A stretch of 64,000 nt of DNA from Alphaproteobacteria bacterium MarineAlpha11_Bin1 (GCA_002937455.1 PTJZ01000004.1:1-64000), one strand, 5' to 3'. Shown: positions 8,448 to 17,942, counted from the first letter of the stretch. The notes: generated by a model from the sequence alone, not told the origin. Program-made: numbers and translations.

Positions 8448-9758
8448 TTACAGAATAAACTTAGATAAATCAGCGTCTTTTGCCAAATCAGCAACATTTT
8501 CTCGGACGTAATCCGCGTCTATTCGCACATTATCACCACTCCGATCAGATGCACTAAAAGAGATATCTTCAAGAAGCCGCTCCATGACAGTCTGTAGCCG
8601 CCGGGCGCCTATATTTTCCACTGTGCGGTTGACCTCTGCCGCAAGCTTGGCTAGGGCGGAAATTGCCTCGTCCGTGAACTCTAAGGTCAGTTCTTCTGTT
8701 CCCATTAATGCTATATACTGGCGAATTAGATTGGTCTCAGGCTCTGTTAGAATGCGGCGGAAATCTTCCTCGGACAGGGCCTTTAGCTCAACCCTAATTG
8801 GCAGTCTCCCCTGCAGTTCGGGAAGCAGGTCGGCAGGCTTCGACAGATGAAACGCTCCAGATGCCACAAATAAAATGTGGTCGGTCTTAACAGTTCCATG
8901 CTTCGTCGGAACCGTCGTACCTTCAATCAACGGCAGCAGATCCCTTTGTACCCCTTCACGGCTGACGTCAGCGCCACCTCGACCGTCAGAACGAACACAA
9001 ATCTTATCAATCTCGTCGAGAAAAACGATGGCGTTTTGTTCTACAGACTCGATCGCCGTCTTCACGACGATATCGTCATCCAACAATTTATCTCCTTCCT
9101 CAGCAACCAGCACATCGTAACTATCGCCAATAGTCATTTTCTTTGTTTTAGTTGCACCGCCAAAAGCTTTTCCAAGCATGTCGTTCAGATTGATCATACC
9201 CATCTGTGCGCCGGGCATACCCGGAATCTCCATAGTTGGCATCCCACCGCTCGAATCCTGAAGATCAATTTCGATTTCTCGGTCGTCGAGTTCCCCTTGG
9301 CGCAGCATAGTACGAAACTTTTGCCTTGTGTCCTTGCCAGCACTTTCCCCGACCAAAGCATCCAGAACCCGCTCCTCCGCCGCGATTTCCGCCTTGGCAA
9401 CCACCTCCTTACGCATCCGCTCCCGGATCATGTGTATAGCTATCTCGATCAAGTCTCGGATAATTGATTCGACATCCCTTCCGACATATCCAACCTCAGT
9501 GAACTTCGTAGCCTCGACTTTTAAAAATGGCGCATCAGCCAAGCGAGCAAGACGCCGGGCGATCTCAGTCTTACCCACTCCGGTGGGACCGATCATCAGA
9601 ATATTTTTAGGCAGAACCTCATCGCGAAGGTCATCGCTCAACTGCTGTCGTCGCCATCGATTACGCAGCGCGATAGCTACCGCGCGTTTAGCGTCGTTCT
9701 GGCCGACAATATAGCGGTCGAGTTCAGATACGATTTCTCGGGGAGAAAAATTAGTCAC
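8448..9758 (-). CDS. hslU: HslUV protease ATPase subunit (ClpY)
   Basis: The AAA+ unfoldase of the HslUV protease, 436 residues. Walker A GPTGVGKT is at residues 57-64, Walker B is [12 protein letters not shown], the pore loop GYVGRDVE lies near residue 90, and the C-terminal LSKFIL tail is the element that inserts into HslV to activate it. It lies 3 bases downstream of hslV. Confidence 0.97.
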   Translation of the reverse strand: MTNFSPREIVSELDRYIVGQNDAKRAVAIALRNRWRRQQLSDDLRDEVLPKNILMIGPTGVGKTEIARRLARLADAPFLKVEATKFTEVGYVGRDVESIIRDLIEIAIHMIRERMRKEVVAKAEIAAEERVLDALVGESAGKDTRQKFRTMLRQGELDDREIEIDLQDSSGGMPTMEIPGMPGAQMGMINLNDMLGKAFGGATKTKKMTIGDSYDVLVAEEGDKLLDDDIVVKTAIESVEQNAIVFLDEIDKICVRSDGRGGADVSREGVQRDLLPLIEGTTVPTKHGTVKTDHILFVASGAFHLSKPADLLPELQGRLPIRVELKALSEEDFRRILTEPETNLIRQYIALMGTEELTLEFTDEAISALAKLAAEVNRTVENIGARRLQTVMERLLEDISFSASDRSGDNVRIDADYVRENVADLAKDADLSKFIL

Positions 9759-9761
9759 AGA

Positions 9762-10310
9762 TTATAGGCTTTCGATAACAATGTTTTCATTGGTGTAAAT
9801 GCAGATATCGGCTGCGATTTTCATCGCCCGGCGGGCAATCTCCTCAGCCTCAAGGTCTTTTTGATCGAATAGGCCGCGAGCGGCAGCAAGCGCAAACGAG
9901 CCCCCCGAGCCAATGCCGATAAGCCCATTTTCGGGTTCAAGCACGTCACCCGTTCCTGTCAACACCAATGAGACATCGATGTCGGCTACCGCCATCATCG
10001 CCTCGAGACGTCGAAGAAATCGGTCAGTACGCCAATCCTTAGCAAGCTCGACACATGCGCGTGTAAGTTGCCCGGGATGTTGCTCCAGCTTTGCTTCCAG
10101 CCGCTCGAAAAGCGTAAATGCGTCTGCTGTGGCGCCAGCAAACCCCGCAATCACACCACCATCCCCCAGAGGCCGGACCTTGCGAGCATTGGACTTTATA
10201 ACAGTATTACCAAAGGTCACCTGGCCGTCTCCGGCGATCACGACTTTTCCATTCTTCCTAACTGATAGTATGGTGGTACCGTGCCAATGTGTCGGGTCTT
10301 TGTCGGTCAT
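9762..10310 (-). CDS. hslV: HslUV protease peptidase subunit (ClpQ)
   Basis: The proteasome-type threonine peptidase. The catalytic Thr is the first T of GTTILSVRK, so an 11-residue propeptide must be removed; GDGQVTFG and the [15 protein letters not shown] region are typical. The frame opens at TTG 10328, but ATG 10310 has GGAGG just upstream and gives the usual 182 residues. Partner of hslU in the same operon; a sigma-32-like promoter is suggested at 10367-10394. Confidence 0.96.
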   Translation of the reverse strand: MTDKDPTHWHGTTILSVRKNGKVVIAGDGQVTFGNTVIKSNARKVRPLGDGGVIAGFAGATADAFTLFERLEAKLEQHPGQLTRACVELAKDWRTDRFLRRLEAMMAVADIDVSLVLTGTGDVLEPENGLIGIGSGGSFALAAARGLFDQKDLEAEEIARRAMKIAADICIYTNENIVIESL

Positions 10311-10754
10311 GGGCCTCCAGATAGCCAAGGGTTGAAAATAGCGCAGTCAAGTTAGCGCTTTACTAAACATGATGCTTCAGTGTCGCGCGTCAAGGTCTTT
10401 AAAGAGTTAGCTGACAAAATTAGCTTAAATTAGACCGCCAATAGTAAGTTGTGACTGCAAAATATTGGCGCGTCAAATAAGGTTCATGTCCAAGTATTCG
10501 GCCAACTTTATTCGGAGAGATATCGCGCTAACTTCTCCAGATTTAATCGCCTGATTTCTTCGATTTAACGGGGAGAAGCAGATTATCTATCGGCGTGGTG
10601 GTTGATCAGACGCCAGAGATCAAGCTTATTGTAACACCTCATATACTAGCGCCTAACGAGAGTTCCTGATAAAAAGCGCCGGCTTTCAGTTAATTACGGA
10701 AGAAGATAGGCTCACCCATGCAATTCTCTTGGCCGTAGGAGCGAGTAACACATT
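10311..10754. other. Divergent intergenic region hslV / hisB
   Basis: 444 bases with no convincing ORF. Besides the candidate RpoH promoter it holds an 8-base inverted repeat CGCCAATA (10436-10443) and TATTGGCG (10463-10470) with a 19-base spacer, a possible operator, and a TATACT-like -10 element near 10645 on the hisB side without a clear -35. No riboswitch or attenuator was recognised. Confidence 0.45.
10367..10394 (-). promoter_or_regulatory. Possible heat-shock (RpoH-type) promoter for hslVU
   Basis: On the minus strand CTTGAC (10394-10389), 14 bases, then CATCATGT (10374-10367). This resembles the RpoH pattern CTTGAA, 13-15 bases, CCCCATNT, and lies 57 bases from the hslV start, a sensible place for a heat-shock protease operon. 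Call by eye only. Confidence 0.4.
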
Positions 10755-11348
10755 ATGCGCGAAGCACAAGTCACCAGAAAAACAAAGGAAACCGAGATCG
10801 AGGTATCGGTGAATATCGATGGTGCGGGTGTATACGATGTCAACACCGGTATCGGGTTTCTCGATCACATGCTGGAGCAGTTGTCTCGCCACAGCCTGAT
10901 GGATCTAACCGTCAGGGCAAAGGGCGACCTGCACATAGACTTACATCACACAACCGAGGATACTGGTATTGCAATCGGCGAAGCTATCCATAAAGCAATG
11001 GGTGAGCGCCGGGGCATTATTCGCTACGCGTCAGCGACGATTCCAATGGATGAAACACTGACGCGGGCGGCTATCGATATTTCTGACCGCCCTTATCTAA
11101 TCTGGAGAGTCGATTTCTCGAAGCCTAAGCTGGGCGAGATGGATACCGAATTATTTAAGGAATGGTTTCAAGCGTTTGCGCAGAATGCGCGAGTGACGCT
11201 CCATATTGAGAATCTTTATGGTGAAAATAACCACCATATCATAGAAAGCTGTTTCAAGGCACTGGCGCGCTCTTTTCGCGCCGCCGCAGAGACCGATCCT
11301 CGCGCCGCCGATTCTGTGCCGTCAACGAAGGGCACGCTGGGCGGATAA
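10755..11348 (+). CDS. hisB: Imidazoleglycerol-phosphate dehydratase
   Basis: Step 6 of histidine synthesis (imidazole-glycerol-3-phosphate to imidazole-acetol phosphate). 197 residues, monofunctional form. The metal-binding motifs are present: [14 protein letters not shown] (about 34-47), [16 protein letters not shown] (about 61-76) and [16 protein letters not shown] (about 156-171). First gene of the his block, followed 16 bases later by a DUF2628 gene. Confidence 0.97.
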   Translation: MREAQVTRKTKETEIEVSVNIDGAGVYDVNTGIGFLDHMLEQLSRHSLMDLTVRAKGDLHIDLHHTTEDTGIAIGEAIHKAMGERRGIIRYASATIPMDETLTRAAIDISDRPYLIWRVDFSKPKLGEMDTELFKEWFQAFAQNARVTLHIENLYGENNHHIIESCFKALARSFRAAAETDPRAADSVPSTKGTLGG

Positions 11349-11364
11349 AGACCATAGAGAGCGA

Positions 11365-11769
11365 ATGCGTGTATATACGATATATTTAAGGCAATATTCT
11401 CCCTCTCTGGAGTGCGATGCCATAGTCGTCAGAGAAGGCTTTTGCTGGATGGCATTTTTCGCAGCGCCTCTCTGGGCGCTCACGTGTCGTATGTGGTTCA
11501 CCTCGCTGGGCGTTCTGGCAACCTATGCATTGGTCATACTGGCTGCTTTTATTTTGAAGTTTGATCAAATCACCACGATGGCCATTGTCTTCGGGACGTC
11601 CTCGATTGTCGGATTCTGCGCAAATGACTGGCGGAGGATGGCCTTGGTATCGCGCGGCTGGCAAACGAAAGGGGTGGCGGCAGCTGTCGATAAAGACGCC
11701 GCGCTCAGACGATTTATCGATCTGCACCCGGATGTATTTCATCAACCGGGGAATACGCCCACCTACTAG
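11365..11769 (+). CDS. DUF2628 membrane protein
   Basis: A 134-residue protein with RVYTIYLR at the start, VVREGFCWMAFFAAPLWAL and about three hydrophobic segments (residues 30-45, 48-68, 75-90). This is the DUF2628 pattern; the gene commonly sits between hisB and hisH in alphaproteobacteria. It has no assigned biochemical role. hisH follows 9 bases later, so it is part of the same operon. Confidence 0.8.
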   Translation: MRVYTIYLRQYSPSLECDAIVVREGFCWMAFFAAPLWALTCRMWFTSLGVLATYALVILAAFILKFDQITTMAIVFGTSSIVGFCANDWRRMALVSRGWQTKGVAAAVDKDAALRRFIDLHPDVFHQPGNTPTY

Positions 11770-11778
11770 CGGATAAAG

Positions 11779-12435
11779 ATGGAAACGATTGTTATAGATT
11801 ATGGATCTGGGAATCTCCGATCCGCGGCGAAAGCCTTGGAGCGAGCGGGAATAGAATCCAGCGCCCCCGGCAAGGTGACAGTTACAGCCAATGCAGCGGC
11901 CCTTGACCAAGCCGACCGCATTGTACTTCCTGGTGTGGGCACATTCGGTGATTGCGCGGCTGGGCTACGGGCCTTGCCGGGCATGGTGGAGGCCTTGGAG
12001 AGGAATGTTCGCGAGAAGAAGAAACCATTTCTTGGCATATGCGTCGGTATGCAGCTTATGGCCGACCGGGGGACAGAACATGGTGATCATAATGGTCTCG
12101 GCTGGATCCCCGGCGAGGTCCTCCCACTAACCCCAGCAGATACCGAACTAAAGATTCCCCATATGGGATGGAATACGGTCAAGCCAACGGCCGTAAAATC
12201 GCATCCTTTGCTTGCTGGTTTTGAGAAAACGGCGCATGCATATTTTGTACACAGTTATGTGATAATCTGTGAAAATGAAACTGATGTGATAGCGACCTCC
12301 TATCATGGAGTCCGGATGGCCGCTGTTATCGGTCGAGACAACATCATCGGAACACAGTTCCACCCAGAAAAAAGTCAAAGGGCAGGCCTGAGGCTTCTGG
12401 GCAATTTTTTAAAATGGGATGGAGAGGGTATCTAA
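11779..12435 (+). CDS. hisH: Imidazole glycerol phosphate synthase, glutaminase subunit
   Basis: Supplies ammonia from glutamine to HisF. 218 residues, class I amidotransferase: DYGSGNLRS at the start, nucleophile Cys in LGICVGMQLM and the His-Glu pair in TQFHPEKSQ. The partner hisF lies two genes downstream. The next gene in the operon is a GNAT acetyltransferase. Confidence 0.97.
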   Translation: METIVIDYGSGNLRSAAKALERAGIESSAPGKVTVTANAAALDQADRIVLPGVGTFGDCAAGLRALPGMVEALERNVREKKKPFLGICVGMQLMADRGTEHGDHNGLGWIPGEVLPLTPADTELKIPHMGWNTVKPTAVKSHPLLAGFEKTAHAYFVHSYVIICENETDVIATSYHGVRMAAVIGRDNIIGTQFHPEKSQRAGLRLLGNFLKWDGEGI

Positions 12436-12443
12436 TAGCCAAT

Positions 12444-13004
12444 ATGGAGACCACGATTGAACCTTTGGAGGAAGTCTCCGACGAGGAGCTTGAAGATCTC
12501 TGCGATGCAGCCGAATCTGCCATTCTTGACGGTGGCGGGTTCGGCTGGTTAAACCCACCTCCACGCGCCGTCCTCGGTAGATATTTCCGGGGTGTCGCGC
12601 TAGTGCCGGAACGTCATCTCTTTGTCGGCCGCTTAGACAACCGTGTCGCGGCGGCAATTCAGCTTCAAGAACCCCCACGAAATAACGAGGCGCACTCCCA
12701 CGCTGCTAGCCTCACAACGCTTTTCGTAGCACCATGGGCGCGTGGGCACCGCATCGGCCCTCGGCTGATAGGGGCAGTCGAGTCCCTTGCAAAGGAGCTG
12801 GGTTACCTGCGCCTCAATTTTGATGTCCGCTCAACACAAAGCGACGCCGTACGGCTTTTCGAGAGTCTAGGCTTTGAGTTGTGGGGTACCAACCCAGCCT
12901 ATGCTCTGGTCGACGGCGAGTTGATTGCCGGACATTATTATTCAAAGGAATTACGAAAGTTGTCGAAGAAAAAGAAAAAAGGTCGGAAGAAAACTCCGAC
13001 ATGA
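12444..13004 (+). CDS. GNAT-family N-acetyltransferase inside the his operon
   Basis: About 186 residues. An acetyl-CoA fold is visible: TTLFVAPWARGHRIGPRLIGAVESLAKE contains the motif A loop (R-G-H-R-I-G), followed by RLNFDVRSTQSDAVRLFESLGFELWG. The C-terminus is very basic (KKKKKGRKK). Substrate unknown. The frame could open at 12414 inside hisH, but ATG 12444 avoids the overlap. Its stop overlaps the hisA start as ATGA, so the two are translationally coupled. Confidence 0.82.
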   Translation: METTIEPLEEVSDEELEDLCDAAESAILDGGGFGWLNPPPRAVLGRYFRGVALVPERHLFVGRLDNRVAAAIQLQEPPRNNEAHSHAASLTTLFVAPWARGHRIGPRLIGAVESLAKELGYLRLNFDVRSTQSDAVRLFESLGFELWGTNPAYALVDGELIAGHYYSKELRKLSKKKKKGRKKTPT

Positions 13005-13726
13005 TCCTGTTCCCAGCAATCGACCTGAAAGATGGAGCTTGCGTACGCCTGATTAAGGGGGCTATGGATCATTCAACAACCTTCAATGATAACCCTGCTT
13101 CTCAGGCGCGGGAATTTGCAGAAGCAGGCTTTGAATGGATCCATGTTGTTGATCTAAACGGCGCCTTCGCCGGAAAACCGGTCAACGCCGCAGCTGTCAC
13201 CGCCATCCTCAACGCGGTCGACCTACCAGTGCAACTTGGGGGTGGAATCCGCAACATAGAGACCATCACGAGCTGGCTGAAGGCCGGCGTTGAGCGAGTT
13301 ATCTTGGGTACGTCGGCCCTAAAAGATCCAGACTTAGTCCGCCTTGCCTGCGACCAATATCCCGGGCGTATCGTTGTAGGTATTGATGCGCGGGAGGGCT
13401 GGGTTGCAGCAGAGGGTTGGGCTGAAACCTCGACAATAAAGGCGATTGATCTCGCTATGCAGTTCGAGAATGACGGCGTCGCAGCTATTGTCCACACAGA
13501 TATTGAACGCGACGGAGCGATGCTGGGGGTAAACATAGGCGCCACGGTGGATCTCGCCTTGGCGCTACAAACGCCTGTGATCGCATCCGGCGGCGTACGC
13601 GGAATGTCCGACCTAGCTGAACTGAAAAACAATGAAAAGGTAGGAATTGAAGGCGTGATATCGGGTAGGGCAATCTACGATGGTCGGTTAGACCCACGCG
13701 AGGCCCTAGATTTTCTGAGGCGTTGA
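13001..13726 (+). CDS. hisA: Phosphoribosylformimino-AICAR-phosphate isomerase
   Basis: Amadori isomerase of histidine synthesis, a half-barrel-duplicated (beta/alpha)8 protein of 241 residues. It starts MILFPAIDLKDG with the catalytic Asp, has GGGIRN in the first phosphate site, and the second catalytic Asp and phosphate loop in HTDIERDG and ASGGVRGMSDL. The frame is open upstream, but homology begins at this ATG, which overlaps the stop of the acetyltransferase. Confidence 0.97.
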   Translation: MILFPAIDLKDGACVRLIKGAMDHSTTFNDNPASQAREFAEAGFEWIHVVDLNGAFAGKPVNAAAVTAILNAVDLPVQLGGGIRNIETITSWLKAGVERVILGTSALKDPDLVRLACDQYPGRIVVGIDAREGWVAAEGWAETSTIKAIDLAMQFENDGVAAIVHTDIERDGAMLGVNIGATVDLALALQTPVIASGGVRGMSDLAELKNNEKVGIEGVISGRAIYDGRLDPREALDFLRR

Positions 13727-13844
13727 TTGTTATGTATTGTTACGTTAGCCAGCCAACATCACAGCAGAAAACTGGAAATGTCTTGCTTTTGTTGGTTGTT
13801 AGGAAGCGTCCACCAGTTATTTGGACCAAAGAGGCAAAAATTTA

Positions 13845-14618
13845 ATGTTGAAGGCCCGGATCATTCCCTGCTTAGATGTTAAGAACGGACGCACCGTAAA
13901 AGGCATCAATTTCGTCGATCTGATAGATGCTGGTAACCCGGTCGAACAAGCTAAAGTTTATGATGCACAAGGCGCAGACGAACTAACTTTTCTCGACATT
14001 ACGGCGAGCAACGAGAAACGCGACACTATTTTTGAAGTCGTAAACAAAACTGCAGAACAATGCTTTATGCCGCTTACCGTGGGCGGTGGTGTGCGCCGGG
14101 TTGAGGATATTCGGAAGCTATTGCTAGCAGGGGCCGACAAAATATCTATAAATACCGCCGCCATTGAGAATCCCGAGTTCGTCCGTAACGCTGCGGAGAA
14201 ATTTGGATCGCAATGTATCGTCGTGGCAATTGACGCGAAGTCAACCGGAACCAATAGATGGGAGATATTTACTCATGGCGGGCGAAAATCGACTGGTATC
14301 GATGCTATTATATGGGCCGAACGAATGGCTCAGCTCGGCGCAGGAGAAATACTGCTAACATCTATGGACCGGGATGGCACGAGATCAGGTTTCGACACTG
14401 AGCTGACGAGGGCGATGGCTGACGTGGTAAATATTCCCATTATTGCATCGGGTGGGGTCGGAACCCTTGACCATTTGGTCGAAGGTATCCGCGACGGCCA
14501 CGCGAGCGCCGTCTTGGCAGCGTCGATCTTCCACTTCGGGGAATATTCTATTTCGGCCGCCAAAACACATATGGCGGCAGCGGGTATCGCCGTCCGGCCT
14601 ACTGAGAAACTTAGCTAA
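13845..14618 (+). CDS. hisF: Imidazole glycerol phosphate synthase, cyclase subunit
   Basis: Forms IGP and AICAR from PRFAR with ammonia from HisH. 257 residues. The catalytic Asp is in [15 protein letters not shown], the second in [27 protein letters not shown] and [11 protein letters not shown] bind phosphate. ATG 13845 has GAGG upstream; an earlier TTG in frame (13821) does not fit the family. 118 bases separate it from hisA, without a clear promoter. Confidence 0.97.
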   Translation: MLKARIIPCLDVKNGRTVKGINFVDLIDAGNPVEQAKVYDAQGADELTFLDITASNEKRDTIFEVVNKTAEQCFMPLTVGGGVRRVEDIRKLLLAGADKISINTAAIENPEFVRNAAEKFGSQCIVVAIDAKSTGTNRWEIFTHGGRKSTGIDAIIWAERMAQLGAGEILLTSMDRDGTRSGFDTELTRAMADVVNIPIIASGGVGTLDHLVEGIRDGHASAVLAASIFHFGEYSISAAKTHMAAAGIAVRPTEKLS

Positions 14619-14789
14619 ACAACTGGCCGCTTTCCCGGAGGTTGCTGGGCTGAAACGGCCTCCGCCAATAGATTTGCTGTTTAAGATTGCGCGAAACAAC
14701 AATGTTATACTCAAGGGTCTAATTTTACAGATAATCCACAACCCATCTCGGGAATATACAGCTTGTCCTATAGGCGGATAAGGGGAAGA

Positions 14790-14861
14790 ATGGGTTTGAA
14801 ACATTCCATTTCCGACGATCGGTCAGTAACGTTACAAATTTATTCTGCGTGTCCATGGTAA
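14790..14861 (+). CDS. Possible 23-residue leader ORF upstream of hisE
   Basis: ATG 14790 is preceded by AAGGGGAAGA at good spacing and opens a 23-codon ORF (MGLKHSISDD at the start, SACPW at the end). Its TGG-TAA end overlaps the ATG at 14855 that begins hisE, which itself has no ribosome binding site. This is the layout of translational coupling. Only one His codon is present, so it is not a classical his attenuator peptide. Whether it is translated is unknown. Confidence 0.35.
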   Translation: MGLKHSISDDRSVTLQIYSACPW

Positions 14862-15190
14862 ATACAAACGATACACACATGACTATTCAACGCCTTTACG
14901 AGATCATAGAAAGTCGTAAAGGCGGGGATATAGAGTCATCCTACTCAGCAAGGCTTTTGGAATTGGGCACCGAACGAATTGCACAAAAAATAGGTGAGGA
15001 GGCACTGGAGACAGCGATCGCCGCTGTGACTAGAAACCGCAAAGCGATGATCGATGAGAGCGCAGACCTGATTTACCACCTTCTGGTCGCTTGGGTCGAT
15101 TCCAGAATTTCACCGGACGATGTGATGAATGAACTTGAAAGCCGGGAGGGAATATCGGGCTTGGCAGAGAAAGCTGCCCGGAGAAAATAA
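14855..15190 (+). CDS. hisE: Phosphoribosyl-ATP pyrophosphatase
   Basis: Second step of histidine synthesis (PR-ATP to PR-AMP). About 111 residues with RLYEIIESRKGGD, the metal-binding GEEALETAIAAV and ESADLIYHLLVAW, the MazG-like alpha-helical fold. Starts at 14849 (GTG), 14855 (ATG) or 14879 (ATG) are possible; 14855 overlaps the stop of a short upstream ORF with a strong ribosome site. hisG, hisD and hisI are not in this window. A HIT gene follows 11 bases later. Confidence 0.93.
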   Translation: MVNTNDTHMTIQRLYEIIESRKGGDIESSYSARLLELGTERIAQKIGEEALETAIAAVTRNRKAMIDESADLIYHLLVAWVDSRISPDDVMNELESREGISGLAEKAARRK

Positions 15191-15201
15191 TCGGGGCAGT
15201 G

Positions 15202-15609
15202 ATGGACTACGATAACAATAATGTGTTTGCAAAAATCCTACGCGGGGAGCTCCCTTGTGAAAAGGTGTATGAAACTGATCATTCTCTCGCATTTCAGGAC
15301 ATTTCGCCCCAAGCCAAAGTTCATGTGCTGGTGATCCCGAAAGGGCGCTATTGTTCTTGGGACGATTTTTCGTCAAATGCAAGCGATAAAGAAAAAATAG
15401 ACTATGTCACTGCTATTGGAGCAACGGCTCGCGCGTTGGGTGTTGATACTTCCGGTTACCGCATATTGGGAAATCATGGCCGAAACTCGCACCAAGAGGT
15501 GCAACATCTCCACATACATATACTGGCCGGTCAGCCGCTGGGACCAATGTTGGAGGATGGCGACCTGCCGCCAAATACAGAATATCTGCGTAGCACTTCA
15601 AAAACCTGA
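15202..15609 (+). CDS. HIT-family (HinT-like) nucleotide hydrolase
   Basis: A 135-residue histidine-triad protein. The HxHxH motif is QHLHIHILAG (His 102, 104, 106), with NVFAKILRGELP at the start and HVLVIPKGRY in the middle, typical of HinT purine phosphoramidases. The ATG at 15202 follows GGGG; a GTG three bases earlier is in frame. Pairing of hisE with a HIT gene is common in alphaproteobacteria. Confidence 0.93.
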   Translation: MDYDNNNVFAKILRGELPCEKVYETDHSLAFQDISPQAKVHVLVIPKGRYCSWDDFSSNASDKEKIDYVTAIGATARALGVDTSGYRILGNHGRNSHQEVQHLHIHILAGQPLGPMLEDGDLPPNTEYLRSTSKT

Positions 15610-15888
15610 TTTTAAACCCTGTTATAGCCGGTGTTGTAAGCAAAGAAGAACGCGGAAGACGCAATTTCTGTTACTGGATCATCACCTTGACGGGCCTCCG
15701 ATTCTGGGACTCTCCTAAGTGCCATCTATATAAGGGCGGGAATTAATCGTACATTTTTACTATTGTAACTTCCCCACGCGGGCGCACACTGCTATGCCGA
15801 GATTTAGTCTGCTAAACTCAGTATCCAGTTATTAGCCGCAACCAAGAGAGCAGCAGCGGTATCGAGGCACCAAGGAAAACTTATTAAT

Positions 15889-16539
15889 ATGCGTCAATGG
15901 ATGAAACAAACGCTGGCACCAAGTGGCATAAAAGCCCGACGAATTTTGTTCGGGCCCGCAGCAGGTTTGACGATGCAGATAGATCCGTCGACCGATTTAC
16001 GATTTTGGCTTGGCATTCACGAACTGGAGTTAGTTCGTTTTTTCCGAAGGCTGGTATATCCGGGAGCACGGAGCTTTGATATCGGCGCAGCAGAGGGGTA
16101 TCAGACGCTATTGATAGCACGACTTTCTGGACAGCCCATTGTCGCGTTTGAACCAGGCGCGGTTTGGAAAGAGGTTTTGGTAAGCAATATGGCGCTAAAT
16201 GGCTATCAGGTGGCCTTAGAACAAATTTTCATAAGTAATACGAGGACGGATTCATCAAGCACAATAGATATCATGGCGGAGAAATATTTTACTCCGGATT
16301 TCATAAAGATGGATATTGAGGGTGCCGAAGACGAAGCGCTCGCCGGTGCTATTAAGGTGCTGTCAGACCGCAAGCCCCATATGATCATTGAGGTCCACGG
16401 CACCAAAGTAGAACAGAATTGCTTAAAAATTCTGAGAGGCCACGGATACAACCCCCTAACCTTAAATCCTCGTTGGTGGCTTCGGGAGCACCGCCCCCTT
16501 GAGAATAACCGGTGGCTGATCTGTGAGGGTCACGAATGA
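15889..16539 (+). CDS. FkbM-family SAM-dependent methyltransferase
   Basis: A 216-residue protein. The SAM-binding motif I is FDIGAAEGYQTLL (about 64-76), motif II ends in AFEPG, and DFIKMDIEGAEDEAL is the FkbM signature (about 140-154). FkbM enzymes O-methylate sugars or polyketides; the acceptor here is unknown. The start ATG has AAGGAAA upstream. Isolated gene, 279 bases after the HIT gene and convergent with the GST gene. Confidence 0.75.
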   Translation: MRQWMKQTLAPSGIKARRILFGPAAGLTMQIDPSTDLRFWLGIHELELVRFFRRLVYPGARSFDIGAAEGYQTLLIARLSGQPIVAFEPGAVWKEVLVSNMALNGYQVALEQIFISNTRTDSSSTIDIMAEKYFTPDFIKMDIEGAEDEALAGAIKVLSDRKPHMIIEVHGTKVEQNCLKILRGHGYNPLTLNPRWWLREHRPLENNRWLICEGHE

Positions 16540-16549
16540 AGGTAGCGAA

Positions 16550-17236
16550 TTACCGCTTATGTGGAGTCATGTGCTTACGGGCTTCTTCGTCCCAATTCCC
16601 GGCGGGCCGCCCGTATTGTTTGCCCACCTCATAGCCTCTGCGCAGCGCCGGCCGGTTCTTTAGCAAGTTATACCACCGACGCACGTTCGGGAATTTCTGA
16701 AGATCGATGCCCTGTTTTTTATAAGTAATCACCCAAGGCCAGCAAGCCATGTCGGCGATAGAATAGTCTCCGCAAATATAATCCCGACCATCTAATCTTG
16801 TGTCGAGAACCCCATAAAGTCTGAGCGATTCTGTGTTATAGCGTTCCTCGGCATAAGGAATTTTCTCCGGTGCATAAAACTTAAAATGGCCGTTTTGACC
16901 GAACATTGGCCCCATCCCACCTATCTGCCATATAAGCCATTCGAGAACCTCTTTCCTATCCCGTAAATCGGATGGGAGAAATTGCCCGCTTTTTTCAGCA
17001 AGATACATTAAAATAGCTCCAGACTCGAAAATCGAAATGGGGCAGCCGCCATCAGAGGGGGCATGGTCAATAATCGCAGGAATGCGATTATTGGGACTAA
17101 TCTTCAGAAATGCATCTCTGAATTGTTCGCCGCGATGGATGTTCACGGGGACGACCCTATATTTGAGCTCCATTTCTTCTAGGGCAATGGAAATTTTCCA
17201 TCCGTTTGGGGTCGGCCAGTAATAAGCATCAATCAC
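16550..17236 (-). CDS. Glutathione S-transferase family protein (YfcG/YghU-like)
   Basis: A 228-residue two-domain GST. The thioredoxin-like N-terminal half has YYWPTPNGWKISIALEE, SPNNRIPAI (the cis-Pro) and ISIFESGAILMYLAEK, which binds the glutathione gamma-glutamyl group; the helical half has GGMGPMFGQNGHF and YSIADMACWPW. This pattern fits disulfide-bond reductases of the YfcG type. GTG start with GAGGA upstream. A second, broken member is at 47.6-48.3 kb. Confidence 0.92.
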   Translation of the reverse strand: MIDAYYWPTPNGWKISIALEEMELKYRVVPVNIHRGEQFRDAFLKISPNNRIPAIIDHAPSDGGCPISIFESGAILMYLAEKSGQFLPSDLRDRKEVLEWLIWQIGGMGPMFGQNGHFKFYAPEKIPYAEERYNTESLRLYGVLDTRLDGRDYICGDYSIADMACWPWVITYKKQGIDLQKFPNVRRWYNLLKNRPALRRGYEVGKQYGRPAGNWDEEARKHMTPHKR

Positions 17237-17392
17237 GATCTTTCCTCACTACCATTCCGGATCGCGACCCCTGTATCAGCGGTAAAACTAGAGCGGATTC
17301 TGGAGGCTTTGGGCCCCCGATGGATTTTGATTATTCGCGCGGAACAAACGGCATTGGCAGGCCCTGATTTGTATAAATCAGAATAGCTCGCG

Positions 17393-17830
17393 CTACAGTC
17401 GGACTTTGCAATCAATGGTCCAATCGACATCGCCTTTTTTCTGTCGAGCATCATAACTGATACGTTTCTTTCTCAACTGTGCACGAACCGCCTGAGCTAG
17501 GACGGCACAAACTTCGGGCGGTAAATCTTCAAAATCGAGGCTAACGAAAATCGGTGCCCTCGGCTTCTGCTCAACCTTCGTTCTAGATTTCTTTTTGCCG
17601 CCAGGTTTTTTTTTCTTGCCCCAGATGTCATCCCAGCCGGATTTGTACTCCGGGGTTTTGATATTGCTAAAATAACCATAATGGCCAACTGCGGCACCAC
17701 CAACGGATTCCTTTGCCGACTTGCCAACATTATCAGCGGATGAAACGGCAGTATTATCGGGCGTCGTGGATTTGGTTGAGTTGTCGGACTTTGTTTCGGT
17801 TTTCGTAGAAGAAGACTTAATTTCATTCAT
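17393..17830 (-). CDS. Unknown Lys/Ser-rich protein with conserved-looking C-terminus
   Basis: A 145-residue protein I do not recognise. The first 45 residues are Ser/Thr/Lys-rich and disordered, then GHYGYFSNIKTPEYKSGWDDIWG, a strongly basic stretch (KKKKPGGKKKSR), and an ordered end with VSLDFEDLPPEVCAVLAQAVRAQ and VDWTIDC. The basic stretch suggests nucleic-acid or ribosome contact, which is inference. Composition of the ordered end supports a real gene. Flanked by the GST gene and the MetE-like gene on the same strand, with 112-156 base gaps. Confidence 0.6.
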   Translation of the reverse strand: MNEIKSSSTKTETKSDNSTKSTTPDNTAVSSADNVGKSAKESVGGAAVGHYGYFSNIKTPEYKSGWDDIWGKKKKPGGKKKSRTKVEQKPRAPIFVSLDFEDLPPEVCAVLAQAVRAQLRKKRISYDARQKKGDVDWTIDCKVRL

Positions 17831-17942
17831 AGTTGACCATCACACGGGAATAGAAGGATCGAGGGCGGGATACACCGACTTCGCTTTTGATGCAATTATC
17901 TTCGGGTTTTTTTATTGGAGAAAATTTGGGTTACGTGCCTTC

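Noticed and set aside
8877..9467. 196-residue open frame on the plus strand
   Set aside because: Lies wholly antisense to hslU and shows no family features.
13102..13632. 176-residue open frame on the minus strand
   Set aside because: Antisense to hisA with shadow-like Ser/Arg/Pro composition.
15404..15718. 104-residue open frame overlapping the HIT gene
   Set aside because: Shadow of the HIT gene in another frame.
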